Assembly (NCBI RefSeq): GCF_002307475.1
Contig: NZ_NTMH01000035.1
Coordinates: forward strand, 1 to 64,000
Source of the DNA: Pantoea allii
GTDB taxonomy: Bacteria > Pseudomonadota > Gammaproteobacteria > Enterobacterales > Enterobacteriaceae
Direction of reading: 5' to 3'
Length of the DNA: 64,000 nucleotides
Below the pieces are notes generated by a model. That model was not told the origin of the DNA. It did not search any database and saw only the letters and a list, made by a program, of their open reading frames with translations. The position numbers and the translations under genes were made by a program. Of the stretch, positions 16,888-27,360 are shown piece by piece; position 1 is the first letter of the stretch, and each line of letters starts with the position of its first letter.

Positions 16888-18111
16888 TTACAGCATGTTC
16901 TTGCCGTAGTCCATGGGGGACAGGTCAAAATAGTGCGCGATCGTCTGGCCGATATCGGCAAAGGTTTCACGATAGCCCAGCGATCCCGGCTCCACCTTCG
17001 GTCCGTAGATTAAGATCGGAATGTGCTCGCGCGTATGTTCAGTGCCCTGCCAGGTCGGATCGCAACCGTGATCCGCCGTGAGGATCAAAATATCATCCTC
17101 TTTGACCCATTCCATGAGCTCTGGCAAACGGCGATCGAACAGCTCCAGCCCGCCCGCGTAACCCGCAACGTCGCGGCGATGGCCCCAGGTGGAATCGAAG
17201 TCGACAAAGTTGGTGAACACAATCGCCTGATCCGGCGCAGTTTTCATTTCCTGAATGGTCGCATCAAACAGCGCGTCCAGCCCGGTGGCTTTCACTTTTT
17301 TCGTGATGCCCTGCTCGGCATAGATATCGGCAATTTTACCGACGGAAATCACATGACCGCCCTTTTCGTCCACCAGCTTTTTCAGCATGGTCGGCGATGG
17401 TGGCTCAACGGCCAAATCGTGGCGATTGCCTGTGCGCTCAAAGCTGCCTGCTTTGTCACCCACAAACGGACGGGCAATCACCCGGCCAATGTTATAGCCG
17501 CCTTCGGTCAGCTCTTCGCGGGCGATTTCACACAGTTCATACAGCCGCTCCAGCCCGAAGGTTTCTTCGTGGCAGGCGATCTGGAATACCGAGTCCGCCG
17601 AGGTATAGAAAATCGGCTTACCGGAAGCCATGTGCTCTTCGCCTAACTGGTCGAGGATCACCGTACCCGATGAGTGACAGTTACCGAGATAGCCCGGTAA
17701 ACCGGCGCGTTCCACCAGTTTGTCCAGCAGTTCCTGCGGGAAGCTGTTCTGCTTATCACTGAAGTAACCCCAGTCAAACAGAACAGGCACACCGGCGATT
17801 TCCCAGTGGCCTGACGGCGTATCTTTGCCAGATGACAGTTCACGGGCGTAAGCATAAGCGCCCGTGATCTTAGCCTCAGGGTCCAGTCCCGGCGGAAAAC
17901 GCCCGGTTGAAAGCGCTGCCGCTTTGCCCAGCCCCAGCGCGGTCAGATTTGGTAAGTGCAGCGGCCCTTTACGACCTTTATCTGCCTGACCGTTAAAACA
18001 GGCTTCTGCGATATGACCTAACGTATCTGAACCTGCATCACCGAATTTATCGGCATCTTTGCTGGCACCGATTCCAAAGGAATCCAGCACCATAATAAAA
18101 GCACGTTTCAT
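16888..18111 (-). CDS. deoB: Phosphopentomutase DeoB
   Basis: A 407-residue phosphopentomutase of the alkaline-phosphatase superfamily. It interconverts (deoxy)ribose-1-phosphate and 5-phosphate. The correct start is ATG at 18111 ([17 protein letters not shown]), 12 codons inside the longest open frame, which begins with [12 protein letters not shown] that is not part of the family. Metal-site motifs are [17 protein letters not shown] (nucleophile Thr), and LTADHGCDP plus EHTREHIP. It lies between deoA and deoD in the deo operon. Confidence 0.97.
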   Translation of the reverse strand: MKRAFIMVLDSFGIGASKDADKFGDAGSDTLGHIAEACFNGQADKGRKGPLHLPNLTALGLGKAAALSTGRFPPGLDPEAKITGAYAYARELSSGKDTPSGHWEIAGVPVLFDWGYFSDKQNSFPQELLDKLVERAGLPGYLGNCHSSGTVILDQLGEEHMASGKPIFYTSADSVFQIACHEETFGLERLYELCEIAREELTEGGYNIGRVIARPFVGDKAGSFERTGNRHDLAVEPPSPTMLKKLVDEKGGHVISVGKIADIYAEQGITKKVKATGLDALFDATIQEMKTAPDQAIVFTNFVDFDSTWGHRRDVAGYAGGLELFDRRLPELMEWVKEDDILILTADHGCDPTWQGTEHTREHIPILIYGPKVEPGSLGYRETFADIGQTIAHYFDLSPMDYGKNML

Positions 18112-18205
18112 GCCAGTCTCCTGCGCCAAAAGCGCGCGACAAGTCAAAAAAAAGCGATCAGATCAGTATACCCGAATCCTGTGCGGTATACAGTCGCTAT
18201 CCGCG

Positions 18206-19534
18206 TCAACCCGCCTCAGTCACCCGGCGATACACGACGGGCGTTGCTGCTGGCGCGCTTTCACCCAGCGTGATGGCCGCTTTTACGGCGGCAGCGGCCT
18301 GCTGCCAGTGCGCTTCGCTGCTGGCATGAATAACGGCTAACGGACGGGAGGCATCCACCTGCTCACCCAGGGTAATCATGTCGCTCAACCCGACGCTGTA
18401 ATCAATGGCATCGCTGGCGCGCTGGCGTCCACCGCCCATTGCTACCACCGCCATGCCCAGCGCGCGGGTATCCATATGGGTAACACAGCCCGCGCTGTCG
18501 GCATAAACCGCTTTGCTCATCGTCGGCGCAGGTAAATAGCTGTCGTAGCGCTCAACAAAATCGCTCGGGCCGTTTTGCGCCGCCACCATGCGGGCAAACA
18601 CCTCTGCGGCCTTGCCGTTATCCAGCACCGTCATTAATTTTTCGCGTGCCTCAGCATCATTTTCTGCCAGTTTGCCGGAGATCAGCATTTCGCTGCACAG
18701 CGCCAGCGTCACTTCCAGCAGGCGCGGGTTACGCTGCGCACCGGTTAAGAAGCGCACCGCTTCACGCACTTCCAGCGCGTTACCGGCCGTGGAGGCCAGC
18801 ACCTGATTCATATCTGTTAACAGCGCTGTGGTTCGGCAGCCCGCGCCGTTGGCCACGCCGACAATGGCCTGCGCCAGGTTTTCAGACGCCTCATAGGTCG
18901 GCATAAATGCCCCTGAGCCGACTTTGACATCCATCACCAATGCATCCAGGCCTTCGGCCAGCTTTTTCGCCAGGATCGAGGCGGTGATCAGCGGAATGGA
19001 ATCCACGGTGGCCGTGATATCACGTGTGGCATAAAACCGTTTATCCGCCGGCGCCAGGGAGTTGGTCTGGCCGATAATCGCCACGCCAACCTGTTTAATG
19101 GTCTGGCGAAAGTGGTCATCACTGGGGAAAATATCAAAACCAGGAATCGCCTCCAGCTTATCTAAGGTGCCGCCGGTATGCCCCAGCCCGCGACCTGAGA
19201 TCATCGGGATATAACCGCCACAGGCGGCCACCATCGGCCCCAGCATCAGCGACGTGACATCGCCGACGCCGCCCGTGGAATGCTTGTCGACCACCGGCCC
19301 GTTGAGGTTCAGGGATTTCCAGTTCAGCACGGTGCCTGAGTCACGCATCGCCATCGTCAGCGCCACCCGTTCGGCTAGCGACATATCGTGAAAATAAATG
19401 GTCATTGCCAGTGCGGCAATTTGTCCTTCGGAAACGCTGTTATCGCGCACGCCGTTAATGAAGAAACGAATCTCGTCTTCACTCAGCGCGTGGCCGTCAC
19501 GTTTTTTTCGAATGATTTCTTGTGCGAGGTACAA
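18206..19534 (-). CDS. deoA: Thymidine phosphorylase DeoA
   Basis: A 442-residue thymidine phosphorylase, which converts thymidine plus phosphate to thymine and 2-deoxyribose-1-phosphate. Motifs are KHSTGGVGD (phosphate site), [16 protein letters not shown] (the family signature), and [10 protein letters not shown]. The first codon is TTG (19532-19534) behind an AAGGGGG ribosome site 5 bases away. The N terminus [17 protein letters not shown] then aligns with E. coli DeoA without gaps. It is second in the operon after deoC. Confidence 0.97.
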   Translation of the reverse strand: MYLAQEIIRKKRDGHALSEDEIRFFINGVRDNSVSEGQIAALAMTIYFHDMSLAERVALTMAMRDSGTVLNWKSLNLNGPVVDKHSTGGVGDVTSLMLGPMVAACGGYIPMISGRGLGHTGGTLDKLEAIPGFDIFPSDDHFRQTIKQVGVAIIGQTNSLAPADKRFYATRDITATVDSIPLITASILAKKLAEGLDALVMDVKVGSGAFMPTYEASENLAQAIVGVANGAGCRTTALLTDMNQVLASTAGNALEVREAVRFLTGAQRNPRLLEVTLALCSEMLISGKLAENDAEAREKLMTVLDNGKAAEVFARMVAAQNGPSDFVERYDSYLPAPTMSKAVYADSAGCVTHMDTRALGMAVVAMGGGRQRASDAIDYSVGLSDMITLGEQVDASRPLAVIHASSEAHWQQAAAAVKAAITLGESAPAATPVVYRRVTEAG

Positions 19535-19593
19535 AGTTGCCCCCTTACGTCAGGGAAAGAGGAGAAAAGGCGGCCGGATGCCGCCCAGAGATA

Positions 19594-20373
19594 TCAGTAG
19601 CCTGACTGACGAGTATCGCTGCTGTGTCCAAGGGTGTTCAGCAGGCTTGCCAACAGGCTGGAGGCACCAAAACGGAAGTGGCGCGCATCAGCCCAGTCAG
19701 CGCCCAGCGTATCTTCTGCCAGTTGCAGATAGATGGCGGCATCTTCCGCCGTGCGCACACCACCGGCAGGTTTAAAACCGACCTGCGCTTTAACGCCTTT
19801 ATCGCGGATCACGCTCATCATGATCTGCGCCACCTCTGGCGTCGCGTTTACCGCCACTTTACCGGTTGAGGTTTTGATAAAGTCAGCCCCGGCGTCAATG
19901 GCAATTTCTGAGGCCTGACGAATCAGCGCTTCCTGCTTCAGCTCGCCGGTTTCGATAATTACTTTCAGCAGAACATTGGCGTCAGCGCAGGCGGTTTTAC
20001 ACGCCTTGACCAAATCAAAACCCACCTGGGCATTGCCCGCCATCAGCGCGCGGTACGGGAAAACCACGTCCACTTCGTCGGCACCGTAAGCGATAGCCGC
20101 ACGGGTTTCGGCCAGCGCAATCTCAATGTCGTCATTGCCGTGGGGGAAGTTGGTCACGGTGGCAATACGCACATCCGGGGTTCCCTGCTCACGCAGTGTT
20201 TTACGGGCAATGGGAATAAAACGCGGATAAATGCAGACGGCTGCGGTATTGCCCGCCGGGGATTTAGCCTGATGACACAGTGCAATCACTTTCTCATCGG
20301 TGTCATCTTCATTCAGGGTGGTTAAATCCATCAGTTTCAGCGCGCGCAGGGCCTGCTGTTTGATATCGGTCAT
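19594..20373 (-). CDS. deoC: Deoxyribose-phosphate aldolase DeoC
   Basis: A 259-residue class I aldolase that splits 2-deoxyribose-5-phosphate into glyceraldehyde-3-phosphate and acetaldehyde. The Schiff-base Lys lies in FIKTSTGK and the proton-relay Lys in [11 protein letters not shown]. The ribosome site GGAG sits 6 bases before the ATG. It is the first gene of deoCABD. The operon lets the cell use DNA nucleosides as carbon source and salvage bases. Confidence 0.97.
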   Translation of the reverse strand: MTDIKQQALRALKLMDLTTLNEDDTDEKVIALCHQAKSPAGNTAAVCIYPRFIPIARKTLREQGTPDVRIATVTNFPHGNDDIEIALAETRAAIAYGADEVDVVFPYRALMAGNAQVGFDLVKACKTACADANVLLKVIIETGELKQEALIRQASEIAIDAGADFIKTSTGKVAVNATPEVAQIMMSVIRDKGVKAQVGFKPAGGVRTAEDAAIYLQLAEDTLGADWADARHFRFGASSLLASLLNTLGHSSDTRQSGY

Positions 20374-20417
20374 AGCGATCTCCAGAACATGGGGTGAATC
20401 GTTGAATCACCCTTGCA

Positions 20418-20467
20418 TGTGATAATAGTAACAATTCGGGGCCGGGTAATATGTGCCATACGTCACA
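20418..20467 (-). promoter_or_regulatory. Two CRP-like sites upstream of deoC
   Basis: TGTGC-CATACG-TCACA (20452-20467) and TGTGA-TAATAG-TAACA (20418-20433) both fit the TGTGA-N6-TCACA pattern, centres 34 bp apart. Paired CRP sites with CytR between them are known at E. coli deoP2. A TGTTAGA half-site resembling the DeoR operator is at about 20493-20499. Confidence 0.6.
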
Positions 20468-20605
20468 TCAAAGTATGAAACAACTGCAATATCTAACAAG
20501 AAAGTGGATTAATGCACGCTATCCGGCCGAGTCAACCCAGTATAAGCCAGCACTGAGAATGTTACTATTATAACATTTTGGTGAGAAAGGGGTAAACCGG
20601 CGGGA

Positions 20606-21379
20606 TTACGGAAGAAGAAAAAGTCTGTGGCTGTTATGCCATAGCGCATCGGCGATCGTCTCGGGCGATTCGTCACGCAGTTCACACAACACCTGCCACA
20701 CCTGAAAGGCACGCTCTGGCCGGTTAGGCTGTCCCTGAAAACCGTTGAGGGGCATATCCGGTGCATCGGTCTCCAGCAACAGCGAGGAGAGCGGTAGCTG
20801 CGCAATGGTCTGCCGGGTTTTACTGGCTCGGGGATAGGTAATGGTGCCGCCCACGCCAATCGCATAGCCGAGTTTGATAAACGCCTGTGCCTGTTGCAGG
20901 CTACCGGCAAAACCGTGAACCACACCGCGGCGCGGAAGATCGTGACGGCGCAGATGCAACGCCAGTTGATCGTGCGTGCGGCGCGAGTGCAGGATCACCG
21001 GCAGATCGTAACGTTTCGCCAGCTTCAGCTGCGCATCCAGAAAATATGTCTGCTGATCAAAATGGGGATCTTCACGATAACGATCCAGACCGATCTCACC
21101 GAGGGCGACCAGTTTAGCGGGCCGCTGTTGCAGCAACCTTTCAAGCTCAGCGAGGTGCGGCTCTTTATGATGTTCAATCACAATCGGATGCAGCCCCAGG
21201 GCAGCATAAAGGGCCTGATGCTCGCGGGCTAACTGGCAAACCAGGTCAAAGCGCCCGGCCTCTACCGACGGCACAATAATTTTTTCAACGCCCGCGTTCG
21301 CGGCCTGGCGCAGACTGGCGTCGACCTCATCCACGAACGGCGGAAAATCAAAGTGGCAGTGGGTATCCACAAACCTCAT
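20606..21379 (-). CDS. yjjV: TatD-family metal-dependent hydrolase YjjV
   Basis: A 257-residue TatD-type TIM-barrel hydrolase (predicted 3'-5' DNase/deacylase fold). Metal ligands are visible: DTHCHFDFP (H-x-H) at the N terminus, LGEIGLDRYRE (Glu), ILHSRRTHD (His), VVHGFAGS (His), and LLLETDAPDMP (Asp). The start overlaps the yjjU stop by 4 bases, so the two are translated together. In E. coli yjjU-yjjV also stand next to each other upstream of the deo operon. The exact substrate is not settled for this member. Confidence 0.92.
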   Translation of the reverse strand: MRFVDTHCHFDFPPFVDEVDASLRQAANAGVEKIIVPSVEAGRFDLVCQLAREHQALYAALGLHPIVIEHHKEPHLAELERLLQQRPAKLVALGEIGLDRYREDPHFDQQTYFLDAQLKLAKRYDLPVILHSRRTHDQLALHLRRHDLPRRGVVHGFAGSLQQAQAFIKLGYAIGVGGTITYPRASKTRQTIAQLPLSSLLLETDAPDMPLNGFQGQPNRPERAFQVWQVLCELRDESPETIADALWHNSHRLFLLP

Positions 21380-22425
21380 GCCAGCGAACCTTTACTGTAG
21401 GCATCATCGTTGCCTGCCAACGGCGTGATCACCGCCGCGCGCTCCGGTTCATTCGCCACCGGCGCTGATGGCAACACGATATCCAGCCCGGTTGCGGGTT
21501 CGGCATCGCTCAGCCACTGGCCAAGCGTGGCCATAAAATAGCGGCCACAGCGACGTCCAAGATGGTAGTCCTGATTGAGCGAAGCGACCCGGCTGCCCAG
21601 CGCGTTACTGGCTAAGGCGCGCGGCGGGAAGATTTCGATGATGCGTAAATCACCCGGTGGCTTCTCAATAAACTGCTGGGTTTCACGGTAGCTCTGCTCG
21701 TGATGATGCAGGATATTGATCATCGGCTGCAGCGCACTGCCGTTGAACCAGCGCTCCATGCGCGTCATCCAGCGCGGCGTGTCAAACATCTGCGAGGGCA
21801 CGGTGCGGATCACCACAATGGTATCCGCGCCGCGTTTTGCGGCCTCCCGGACGGGAATCGCGTCACTGACGCCGCCATCCAGATAGCTTATTCCTTCCAG
21901 ATCCACGCCCAGCCGATAAAAGCCCGGAATCGCACTGGAAGCTTTAATAATTTCCAGCCAGTTATCGCTGGTGGGCGCAAAATAACTGGGCGCATAGTCA
22001 TCACTGCGACAGGCACACATATAGAATTCGCGCCCGTTCGCAAACAGCGTTTCGGCACTGCTCATCGCCAGGGGAAATTCACTTCGGGTAATATCGATCA
22101 ACCAGTCGAGGTCAATAAGATTGCCCCCGCGTAAGAAACGTAGCGGATCGAAAAACAGCTTGCTGGTGGTATAGCGCGTAATGACCCGACGTGCGTAGCC
22201 CGGCTGTGCACACACAAAGGCAGACAGGTTCTGTGCCCCGGCTGAGGTGCCAAGCAGTAACTGGAAGGGGTTGAATTTAGCCCGCTGAAACTCATCTAAA
22301 ACGCCAGCGGTAAAGATGCCGCGTTGACCGCCGCCCTCGCAGACTAAGGCGATTTTCCTGGCTTTAAAAGGTGTGAGAGCAAGGGGTTCAATCGCCCCCA
22401 GCGTCACGGGAATACGTATACCCAA
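21376..22425 (-). CDS. yjjU: Patatin-like phospholipase YjjU
   Basis: A 349-residue patatin-fold lipase. The oxyanion GGGQRG (in VCEGGGQRGIFTAG), nucleophile GTSAG, and catalytic Asp in YLDGGVSDA are all present. I place the start at TTG 22423-22425, read as MGIRIPVTLG, which matches E. coli YjjU MGQRIPVTLG and follows a GAGG ribosome site by 8 bases. The longest frame starts at 22503 but adds 26 residues with no counterpart in the family. No signal peptide is seen. Confidence 0.9.
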   Translation of the reverse strand: MGIRIPVTLGAIEPLALTPFKARKIALVCEGGGQRGIFTAGVLDEFQRAKFNPFQLLLGTSAGAQNLSAFVCAQPGYARRVITRYTTSKLFFDPLRFLRGGNLIDLDWLIDITRSEFPLAMSSAETLFANGREFYMCACRSDDYAPSYFAPTSDNWLEIIKASSAIPGFYRLGVDLEGISYLDGGVSDAIPVREAAKRGADTIVVIRTVPSQMFDTPRWMTRMERWFNGSALQPMINILHHHEQSYRETQQFIEKPPGDLRIIEIFPPRALASNALGSRVASLNQDYHLGRRCGRYFMATLGQWLSDAEPATGLDIVLPSAPVANEPERAAVITPLAGNDDAYSKGSLA

Positions 22426-22573
22426 TGTACCGACCTCAGATTGGGTTCCCGATAGACAAATGTAGGGAATGCAGGGAGTAGAATTGTGGATCGATACTAG
22501 CACGGAGAACCAGCTATGGTGTCCATAAATTGTGCTATTGGCGTTGCGCCGTTTAACACATCGTTGCGAATAT

Positions 22574-22651
22574 GAAGCATCCTTTGCTTCACAATAACAT
22601 TCGCTACAAATAACTGGTCTCCGTTTAATACTGGCTACGCCAGCATTAAAC
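22574..22651. repeat. Two hairpin repeats between yjjU and ytjA
   Basis: GAAGCA-TCCTT-TGCTTC (22574-22590), flanked by GCGAAT and ATTCGC, and GTTTAATaCTGGC-TAC-GCCAGcATTAAAC (22623-22651, 12 pairs with one mismatch) stand side by side. They look like palindromic intergenic units; the second could attenuate transcription from ytjA into yjjU. Confidence 0.5.
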
Positions 22652-22665
22652 TGTCTGGGTCATCG

Positions 22666-22827
22666 CTATAGCTTTTTACGGCCAGTGAACAAGCTGATGA
22701 GGAACAGAATAATACCCACCACGAAGACCACTTTAGCAGCCCAGGCTGCGGTACCGGCCAGGCCACCAAAACCTAATGCAGCAGCGATCAGTGCAATCAC
22801 CAGAAAAATAATGCCCCAACGAAACAT
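22666..22827 (-). CDS. ytjA: Small membrane protein YtjA (DUF1328)
   Basis: A 53-residue protein encoded from ATG 22825-22827 to TAG at 22666-22668. The sequence starts [20 protein letters not shown], continues [20 protein letters not shown] and ends SLFTGRKKL. It has two hydrophobic helices joined by the [10 protein letters not shown] turn and matches E. coli YtjA nearly residue for residue. GAGAGG precedes the ATG. In E. coli ytjA also lies between osmY and yjjU. Its function is unknown, and it is often linked to stress or stationary phase. Confidence 0.93.
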   Translation of the reverse strand: MFRWGIIFLVIALIAAALGFGGLAGTAAWAAKVVFVVGIILFLISLFTGRKKL

Positions 22828-22926
22828 AAGCCTCTCCTTCACCATTTAATATTGAACTGCTTGTTTCATCCCAACGATGGGTATTTTTATCAGTGCGGCC
22901 TCGCGAGGAAGCCGCACCGGGTCGTG

Positions 22927-23541
22927 TTAAGACTTGACCTTCAGGTCATTTTTAACACTTTTAACGCCTTCGATAGCTTTAGCGATGCTCTCAGCACGGT
23001 CAGACTGTGCCTGGTTCGCCACTTCACCTGAGAGCTGAACCACACCATCGGTGGTTTCAACTTTCACGTTACGTGAAGGAACCATGTCATCAGCTAATAG
23101 CTTAGCTTTAATTTCGCTGGTTGTAGCAGCGTCACCGGCATAACCTTTCATTGACTGGTTTTTTGCGTCTTTCACGTGCAGTTTGTCGCTGACGGATTTC
23201 ACGCCTTCCACTTTTTTCACCACGGCCACGGCTTTTTCAGCCTGGTCTTGTGAGGTGACAAAACCGCTCAGCGTCACCACGCCTTTATGGGTTTTGACAG
23301 AAATGTCGGTGCTTTTGATGGAGTCGTCATCAACCAGGGCCGCTTTCGCTTTGGCGGTCACGGCGCTGTCATCCATAAAGCCGCCCACTGATTTCATTGA
23401 GCTGTCGATTTTAGAACCGGCGCTGTCAGCCGTCTGTGACGCTTTCTGAGACGCGGATTCCTCTGCAAATGCGCTTCCGCTCAGCAGAGCAGTACCGATC
23501 ATCGCAGCCATCAATGTTTTAGTAATCTTCGTTGTGTGCAT
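22927..23541 (-). CDS. osmY: Periplasmic chaperone OsmY
   Basis: A 204-residue periplasmic protein with two BON domains (about 57-125 and 136-204), each carrying the TDxSVxTxxGVVxLSGxV-type strand pattern. The signal peptide ends at SAFAEE. The start is ATG 23541 ([10 protein letters not shown]), preceded by AAGGA at 8 bases; the longer frame adds 11 residues without support. In E. coli OsmY is induced by osmotic stress and stationary phase through RpoS and helps outer-membrane protein biogenesis. It is syntenic with E. coli (prfC-osmY-ytjA). Confidence 0.95.
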   Translation of the reverse strand: MHTTKITKTLMAAMIGTALLSGSAFAEESASQKASQTADSAGSKIDSSMKSVGGFMDDSAVTAKAKAALVDDDSIKSTDISVKTHKGVVTLSGFVTSQDQAEKAVAVVKKVEGVKSVSDKLHVKDAKNQSMKGYAGDAATTSEIKAKLLADDMVPSRNVKVETTDGVVQLSGEVANQAQSDRAESIAKAIEGVKSVKNDLKVKS

Positions 23542-23754
23542 CGATATCATCCTTCTATCTGTTAACTCGCCCAAAACTGTGGGCGCAAGAGCAGCAAACA
23601 GTGCTGCTGCGGCACTGGACGCAGGGAGAAATAAGTCTCTTTAACCGTCCGATGAAGTAATCATAGTCGGGATTTAGAGATTTGCTTGGGTAACTGGTTG
23701 ATCGTGCGTCAAAAGCGAGGAAAAAGCGTGTTTTAGGAGGGTTCTGTATCGGTT

Positions 23755-23787
23755 AAAACAGGGCCATCCCGCGCTGGAATGGCCCTG
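23755..23787 (-). terminator. Intrinsic terminator after prfC
   Basis: CAGGGCCAT and ATGGCCCTG pair over 9 bp with an 11-base loop. On the minus strand they are followed by TTTTAACC, 11 bases after the prfC stop. Confidence 0.8.
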
Positions 23788-23797
23788 CAGGCGCGGA

Positions 23798-25384
23798 TTA
23801 ATGTTCGCGGGTTTTGCGGAACGTCACATCAGGATAACGTTCCTGCGTAATGTTCAGATTCACCATGGTCGGCGCGATATAGGTCAGGTTATCCCCGCCA
23901 TCCAGCGCGAGGTTAACCTCGTTTTTACGCTGGAAATCTTCAAATTTTTTGGCGTCACTGCACTCGACCCAACGCGCCGTAGAGACGTTAATCGCCTCAT
24001 AGATGGCTTCAACGTTGTACTCGCTTTTCAGACGCGCAACGACCACGTCAAACTGCAGTACACCCACGGCGCCCACAATCAGGTCATTGTTATGCACCGG
24101 GCGGAACACCTGCACCGCGCCCTCTTCCGACAGCTGTACCAGCCCTTTCAGCAGCTGCTTTTGCTTCAACGGATCGCGCAGGCGGATACGGCGGAACAGT
24201 TCTGGGGCGAAGTTCGGAATCCCGGTGAACTTCATGTTCTCACCCTGAGTAAAGGTGTCGCCAATCTGAATGGTGCCGTGGTTGTGCAGGCCGATAATAT
24301 CGCCCGGATAGGCTTCTTCCACATGCGAACGGTCGCCTGCCATAAAGGTCAGGGCATCAGAAATCACCACGTCTTTGCCGGTGCGCACCTGGCGCAGCTT
24401 CATGCCTTTTTCATAGCGGCCGGAAACCACGCGCATAAACGCCACCCGGTCACGGTGTTTAGGGTCCATGTTGGCCTGAATCTTAAACACGAAGCCGGTG
24501 AATTTCTCTTCTTTGGCTTCAACCTTGCGGGTATCGGTATCGCGCGGCATGGGACGTGGCGCCCACGCCACCAGGCCATCCAGCATATGATCAACGCCGA
24601 AGTTACCCAGCGCGGTTCCAAAGAACACCGGAGAGAGCTGACCGCTGAGGAATGCCTCTTCATCAAATTCGTTTGAAGCACCCTGCACCAGCTCCAGCTC
24701 GTCACGCAACTGAGCGGCCAGCTCTTCGCCTACCGCCGCGTCGAGTTCCGGGTTATCCAGGCCTTTGACGGTGCGGACTTCCTGAATGGTGTGCCCTTTA
24801 CCGGTCTGATAGAGATAGGTTTCATCTTTATAAAGGTGATAAACCCCTTTAAACAACTTACCGCAGCCTATCGGCCAGGTGATGGGCGCACAGGCAATTT
24901 TTAACTCGCTTTCCACTTCATCCAGCACTTCCATCGGATCGCGGATGTCACGGTCGAGTTTGTTCATAAAGGTGAGGATGGGCGTATCACGCAGGCGGGT
25001 GACTTCCATCAGCTTGCGGGTACGATCTTCAACGCCTTTTGCCGCATCGATCACCATCAGACAGCAGTCAACGGCAGTCAGCGTACGGTAGGTATCTTCA
25101 GAAAAGTCTTCGTGCCCCGGCGTATCCAGCAGGTTTACCAGGCTGTCACGATAGGGAAACTGCATAACCGACGTCGTAATCGAAATACCACGCTGCTTTT
25201 CCATCTCCATCCAGTCAGACTTAGCATGCTGGTTAGAGCCACGGCCTTTTACCGTTCCGGCGGTCTGAATCGCCTGTCCGAACAGCAGGACTTTTTCGGT
25301 AATGGTGGTTTTACCGGCATCCGGGTGCGAGATAATTGCGAAGGTGCGGCGGCGTGCCACCTCTTCTAAAAAGGGATTAGACAT
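23798..25384 (-). CDS. prfC: Peptide chain release factor 3
   Basis: A 528-residue translational GTPase that recycles RF1/RF2 from the ribosome. The GTP-binding motifs are SHPDAGKTT (P-loop), RGISITTSV (switch I), DTPGHEDF (switch II) and NKLDRD. EF-G-like domains II and III follow. The start is ATG 25384 ([13 protein letters not shown]), matching E. coli RF3 (529 aa); the longest frame adds 18 residues that do not belong. Cytoplasmic and monocistronic, with its own terminator. Confidence 0.97.
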   Translation of the reverse strand: MSNPFLEEVARRRTFAIISHPDAGKTTITEKVLLFGQAIQTAGTVKGRGSNQHAKSDWMEMEKQRGISITTSVMQFPYRDSLVNLLDTPGHEDFSEDTYRTLTAVDCCLMVIDAAKGVEDRTRKLMEVTRLRDTPILTFMNKLDRDIRDPMEVLDEVESELKIACAPITWPIGCGKLFKGVYHLYKDETYLYQTGKGHTIQEVRTVKGLDNPELDAAVGEELAAQLRDELELVQGASNEFDEEAFLSGQLSPVFFGTALGNFGVDHMLDGLVAWAPRPMPRDTDTRKVEAKEEKFTGFVFKIQANMDPKHRDRVAFMRVVSGRYEKGMKLRQVRTGKDVVISDALTFMAGDRSHVEEAYPGDIIGLHNHGTIQIGDTFTQGENMKFTGIPNFAPELFRRIRLRDPLKQKQLLKGLVQLSEEGAVQVFRPVHNNDLIVGAVGVLQFDVVVARLKSEYNVEAIYEAINVSTARWVECSDAKKFEDFQRKNEVNLALDGGDNLTYIAPTMVNLNITQERYPDVTFRKTREH

Positions 25385-25739
25385 GAGTGAATTCTTCTCA
25401 ACGTAGCCACGCACTAACAGGCGCAGCAGATAAATCACGGTGGCCGGCAGAACCTTACCGGCAGGTAAACGGTGCCAAATGCGACTTTATGTCGTCGCGG
25501 GGTGAGCGCAAAGTTACATTGGCGTGCTTCCGGTTACCTGGTCAACTTTAAGGCGGCATAGCATACAATATTTTGTGCTAATGGCCTACAGCGTACCGAA
25601 GAGAAAGTCACGTCCGCCTGAAACACCGCTCAGCGAGGCTTAGTACAGATGCGGCGGCCAGTGCGCGCGGCGCAGTCATCCCGCCGCCAGCCGCGGCTGT
25701 GAAAGTGAAAACCCTCACGTCACTGCGGCCCGGTGCCGG
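25385..25739. other. Intergenic gap between prfC and the pentapeptide-repeat gene
   Basis: About 350 bases without an ORF worth calling. It must hold the prfC promoter at its left side. The segment 25650-25735 is GC-rich and could carry the 3' end structure of the pentapeptide-repeat transcript, but I see no clean hairpin with a T-run. Confidence 0.4.
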
Positions 25740-26339
25740 TTAATCCACCAATTCAATCCCTAAGCTTTCCAGCAGAGACACCGCCTCAAGGCGCGAAAAT
25801 TTGGCTTTAGTGACCGTATTGTTTAAGACATCAATGCTGTAATTCCATGCGTCAGTAAAATCTGCGCCCCGCAACAGCGTATGATTGAATAAGCTGCCTG
25901 TCAGCTCCGATCCGCTGAACGTTGCGCCAGTCAGATCGCACTCTCTGAAGTCAACCTCCGCCACTCTGCACGCCTCCATTTTTAGCCCCTGGAGCTTAAG
26001 GCCATAAAAGGATGCGCTGGTCAGCATGCAGTTCACAAAATACAGCTCATGATCCAGATGAAAATCAGGCCAGTAGGCTTTTGTCCAGTCGATGCCGGTC
26101 AGCTTGCACTCCGTGAACTGCAGGCCATAAAAGCGGGTATTCGGCGCATCCAACAGGCTCAGATTACAGTGACTGAAAGTGCAGTTAATGAACTTACAGG
26201 CGGTAAACTGCGCAGAGGTGAAGTTGACGTTACTAAAGTCGCAGTCTTCAAAATGGGTTTCAGCGATGGTCAGACCGGTGAAATCCTCTTTTGAAAAATG
26301 GGTATCATAAAATTCAGCGTGACTGTCGATACGTTGCAT
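25740..26339 (-). CDS. Qnr-like pentapeptide-repeat protein
   Basis: A 199-residue protein made of A(D/N)LXX-type pentapeptide repeats: FEDCDFSNVNFTSAQF, CKFINCTFSHCNL, VDFRECDLTGATFSGSELTG and LRGADFTDAW. These should fold as a right-handed quadrilateral beta-helix that mimics DNA. A short break around WTKAYWPDFHLDHELYF interrupts the coils, where Qnr proteins have loops. The end, SLLESLGIEL, resembles the closing dimerisation helix of Qnr (LLMERLGI). Qnr and MfpA bind DNA gyrase and blunt quinolones. I start at ATG 26339 (MQRIDSH), preceded by AAGGGTG; a GTG two codons earlier is possible. Qnr-like is family resemblance, not proven resistance. Confidence 0.8.
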   Translation of the reverse strand: MQRIDSHAEFYDTHFSKEDFTGLTIAETHFEDCDFSNVNFTSAQFTACKFINCTFSHCNLSLLDAPNTRFYGLQFTECKLTGIDWTKAYWPDFHLDHELYFVNCMLTSASFYGLKLQGLKMEACRVAEVDFRECDLTGATFSGSELTGSLFNHTLLRGADFTDAWNYSIDVLNNTVTKAKFSRLEAVSLLESLGIELVD

Positions 26340-26783
26340 ATTCACCCTTATCGGTTAACGGTGGCATTTTACCAAAAGCTTATGCGATTTTTTCGCGACG
26401 GAACCTTCTCACGATCACCCTTCACATTTTGCCTCATGAACCGCCATCGAATATGTCTGTTCAGCGTGGCGGGCAAAAAAATGCGCGGTCCGATCGCACA
26501 CCTGATTTTCCTCTGTCGACTCCCCAGGCCGCATACAGACTGCGCCTCAGCCGTCCGCAACATCGCAGAGGATCGGCGCACGCCCCGCCTGGCTAACATT
26601 CAGGGAGAAAATTGACCGCGCGAAAAGCAGACCACAATGATAATCGCTCGCATTCAACAGTTGAAATAATTCTTTTTAAATCAATCAGATAAATTGCAAC
26701 TTTTTCAACAAAAGGCTTCCCATTCGTTACCAGACTGTTGCATAATTCACCACTAATTTAATGACAATCAAAAGGACGCGGCC
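26340..26783. other. Gap between pentapeptide-repeat gene and ftnA
   Basis: About 440 bases with no supported gene; frames at 26291-26615 and 26369-26599 are shadows or chance. The right part is AT-rich and must hold the ftnA promoter and a possible Fur-type site. Confidence 0.5.
26636..26654 (+). promoter_or_regulatory. Possible Fur-type box upstream of ftnA
   Basis: AATGATAATCGCTCGCATT contains ATGATAATC, nine bases identical to the core of the Fur consensus GATAATGATAATCATTATC; the right half is weak. It lies about 130 bases before the ftnA start. Fur activates ftnA in E. coli, so the position is plausible. Confidence 0.35.
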
Positions 26784-27290
26784 ATGCTGACTGCTGAAAT
26801 GACTGGACGTTTAAACGACCAGCTGAACCTGGAATTCTTCTCCGCCAATCTCTATTTACAAATGAGTGCGTGGTGCAGCGATAAAGGCTACGAGGGCGCA
26901 GCGTCCTTCCTGAAAATGCATTCGCGTGAAGAGATGCAACACATGCAGCGCCTGTTCGACTATCTGAGTGATACAGGTGGTATGCCGGTGCTGGGCAGCA
27001 TTGCTGCACCGCCCGTTGCTTACAATTCGCTGAACGAAGTGTTGATTCAGGCGCTGGATCACGAAAAGCTGATCACCAGCAAAATCAACGAACTGGCGCA
27101 CTCTGCCATGACGACGCAGGACTATTCAACCTTCAACTTCCTGCAGTGGTATGTTGCAGAACAGCATGAAGAAGAGAAACTGTTTAAAACCGTGCTGGAT
27201 AAACTGGCGATGGTGGGCGACAGCGGTAACGGTCTGTTCCTGGTCGATAAAGACCTTGGACGCATGAGCACCGAAAACCACTCAGCCTGA
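26784..27290 (+). CDS. ftnA: Non-heme ferritin FtnA
   Basis: A 168-residue bacterial ferritin that stores iron as a 24-mer cage. The ferroxidase ligands known for E. coli FtnA are present: E17, E49, E50 and H53, plus the helix [12 protein letters not shown] with the later glutamates. There is no heme-ligating Met arrangement typical of bacterioferritin. [21 protein letters not shown] matches E. coli FtnA closely. ACGCGGCC separates the weak AAAGGA site from the ATG. Single-gene transcript with a hairpin after it. Confidence 0.96.
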   Translation: MLTAEMTGRLNDQLNLEFFSANLYLQMSAWCSDKGYEGAASFLKMHSREEMQHMQRLFDYLSDTGGMPVLGSIAAPPVAYNSLNEVLIQALDHEKLITSKINELAHSAMTTQDYSTFNFLQWYVAEQHEEEKLFKTVLDKLAMVGDSGNGLFLVDKDLGRMSTENHSA

Positions 27291-27296
27291 AAATAA

Positions 27297-27320
27297 ACCG
27301 GCCCACGCAGGTGGGCCGGT
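27297..27320 (+). terminator. Hairpin after ftnA
   Basis: ACCGGCCCAC-GCAG-GTGGGCCGGT makes a perfect 10-bp GC-rich stem 6 bases after the ftnA stop. It lies between convergent genes and may work in both directions, although the T-run is poor on both sides. Confidence 0.7.
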
Positions 27321-27360
27321 TATCAGGATTGCGGATAACGACAGCCTGATGCGCTATCGC

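Noticed and set aside
26291..26615. Overlapping frames before ftnA
   Set aside because: Intergenic chance frames with no ribosome site and no family resemblance.
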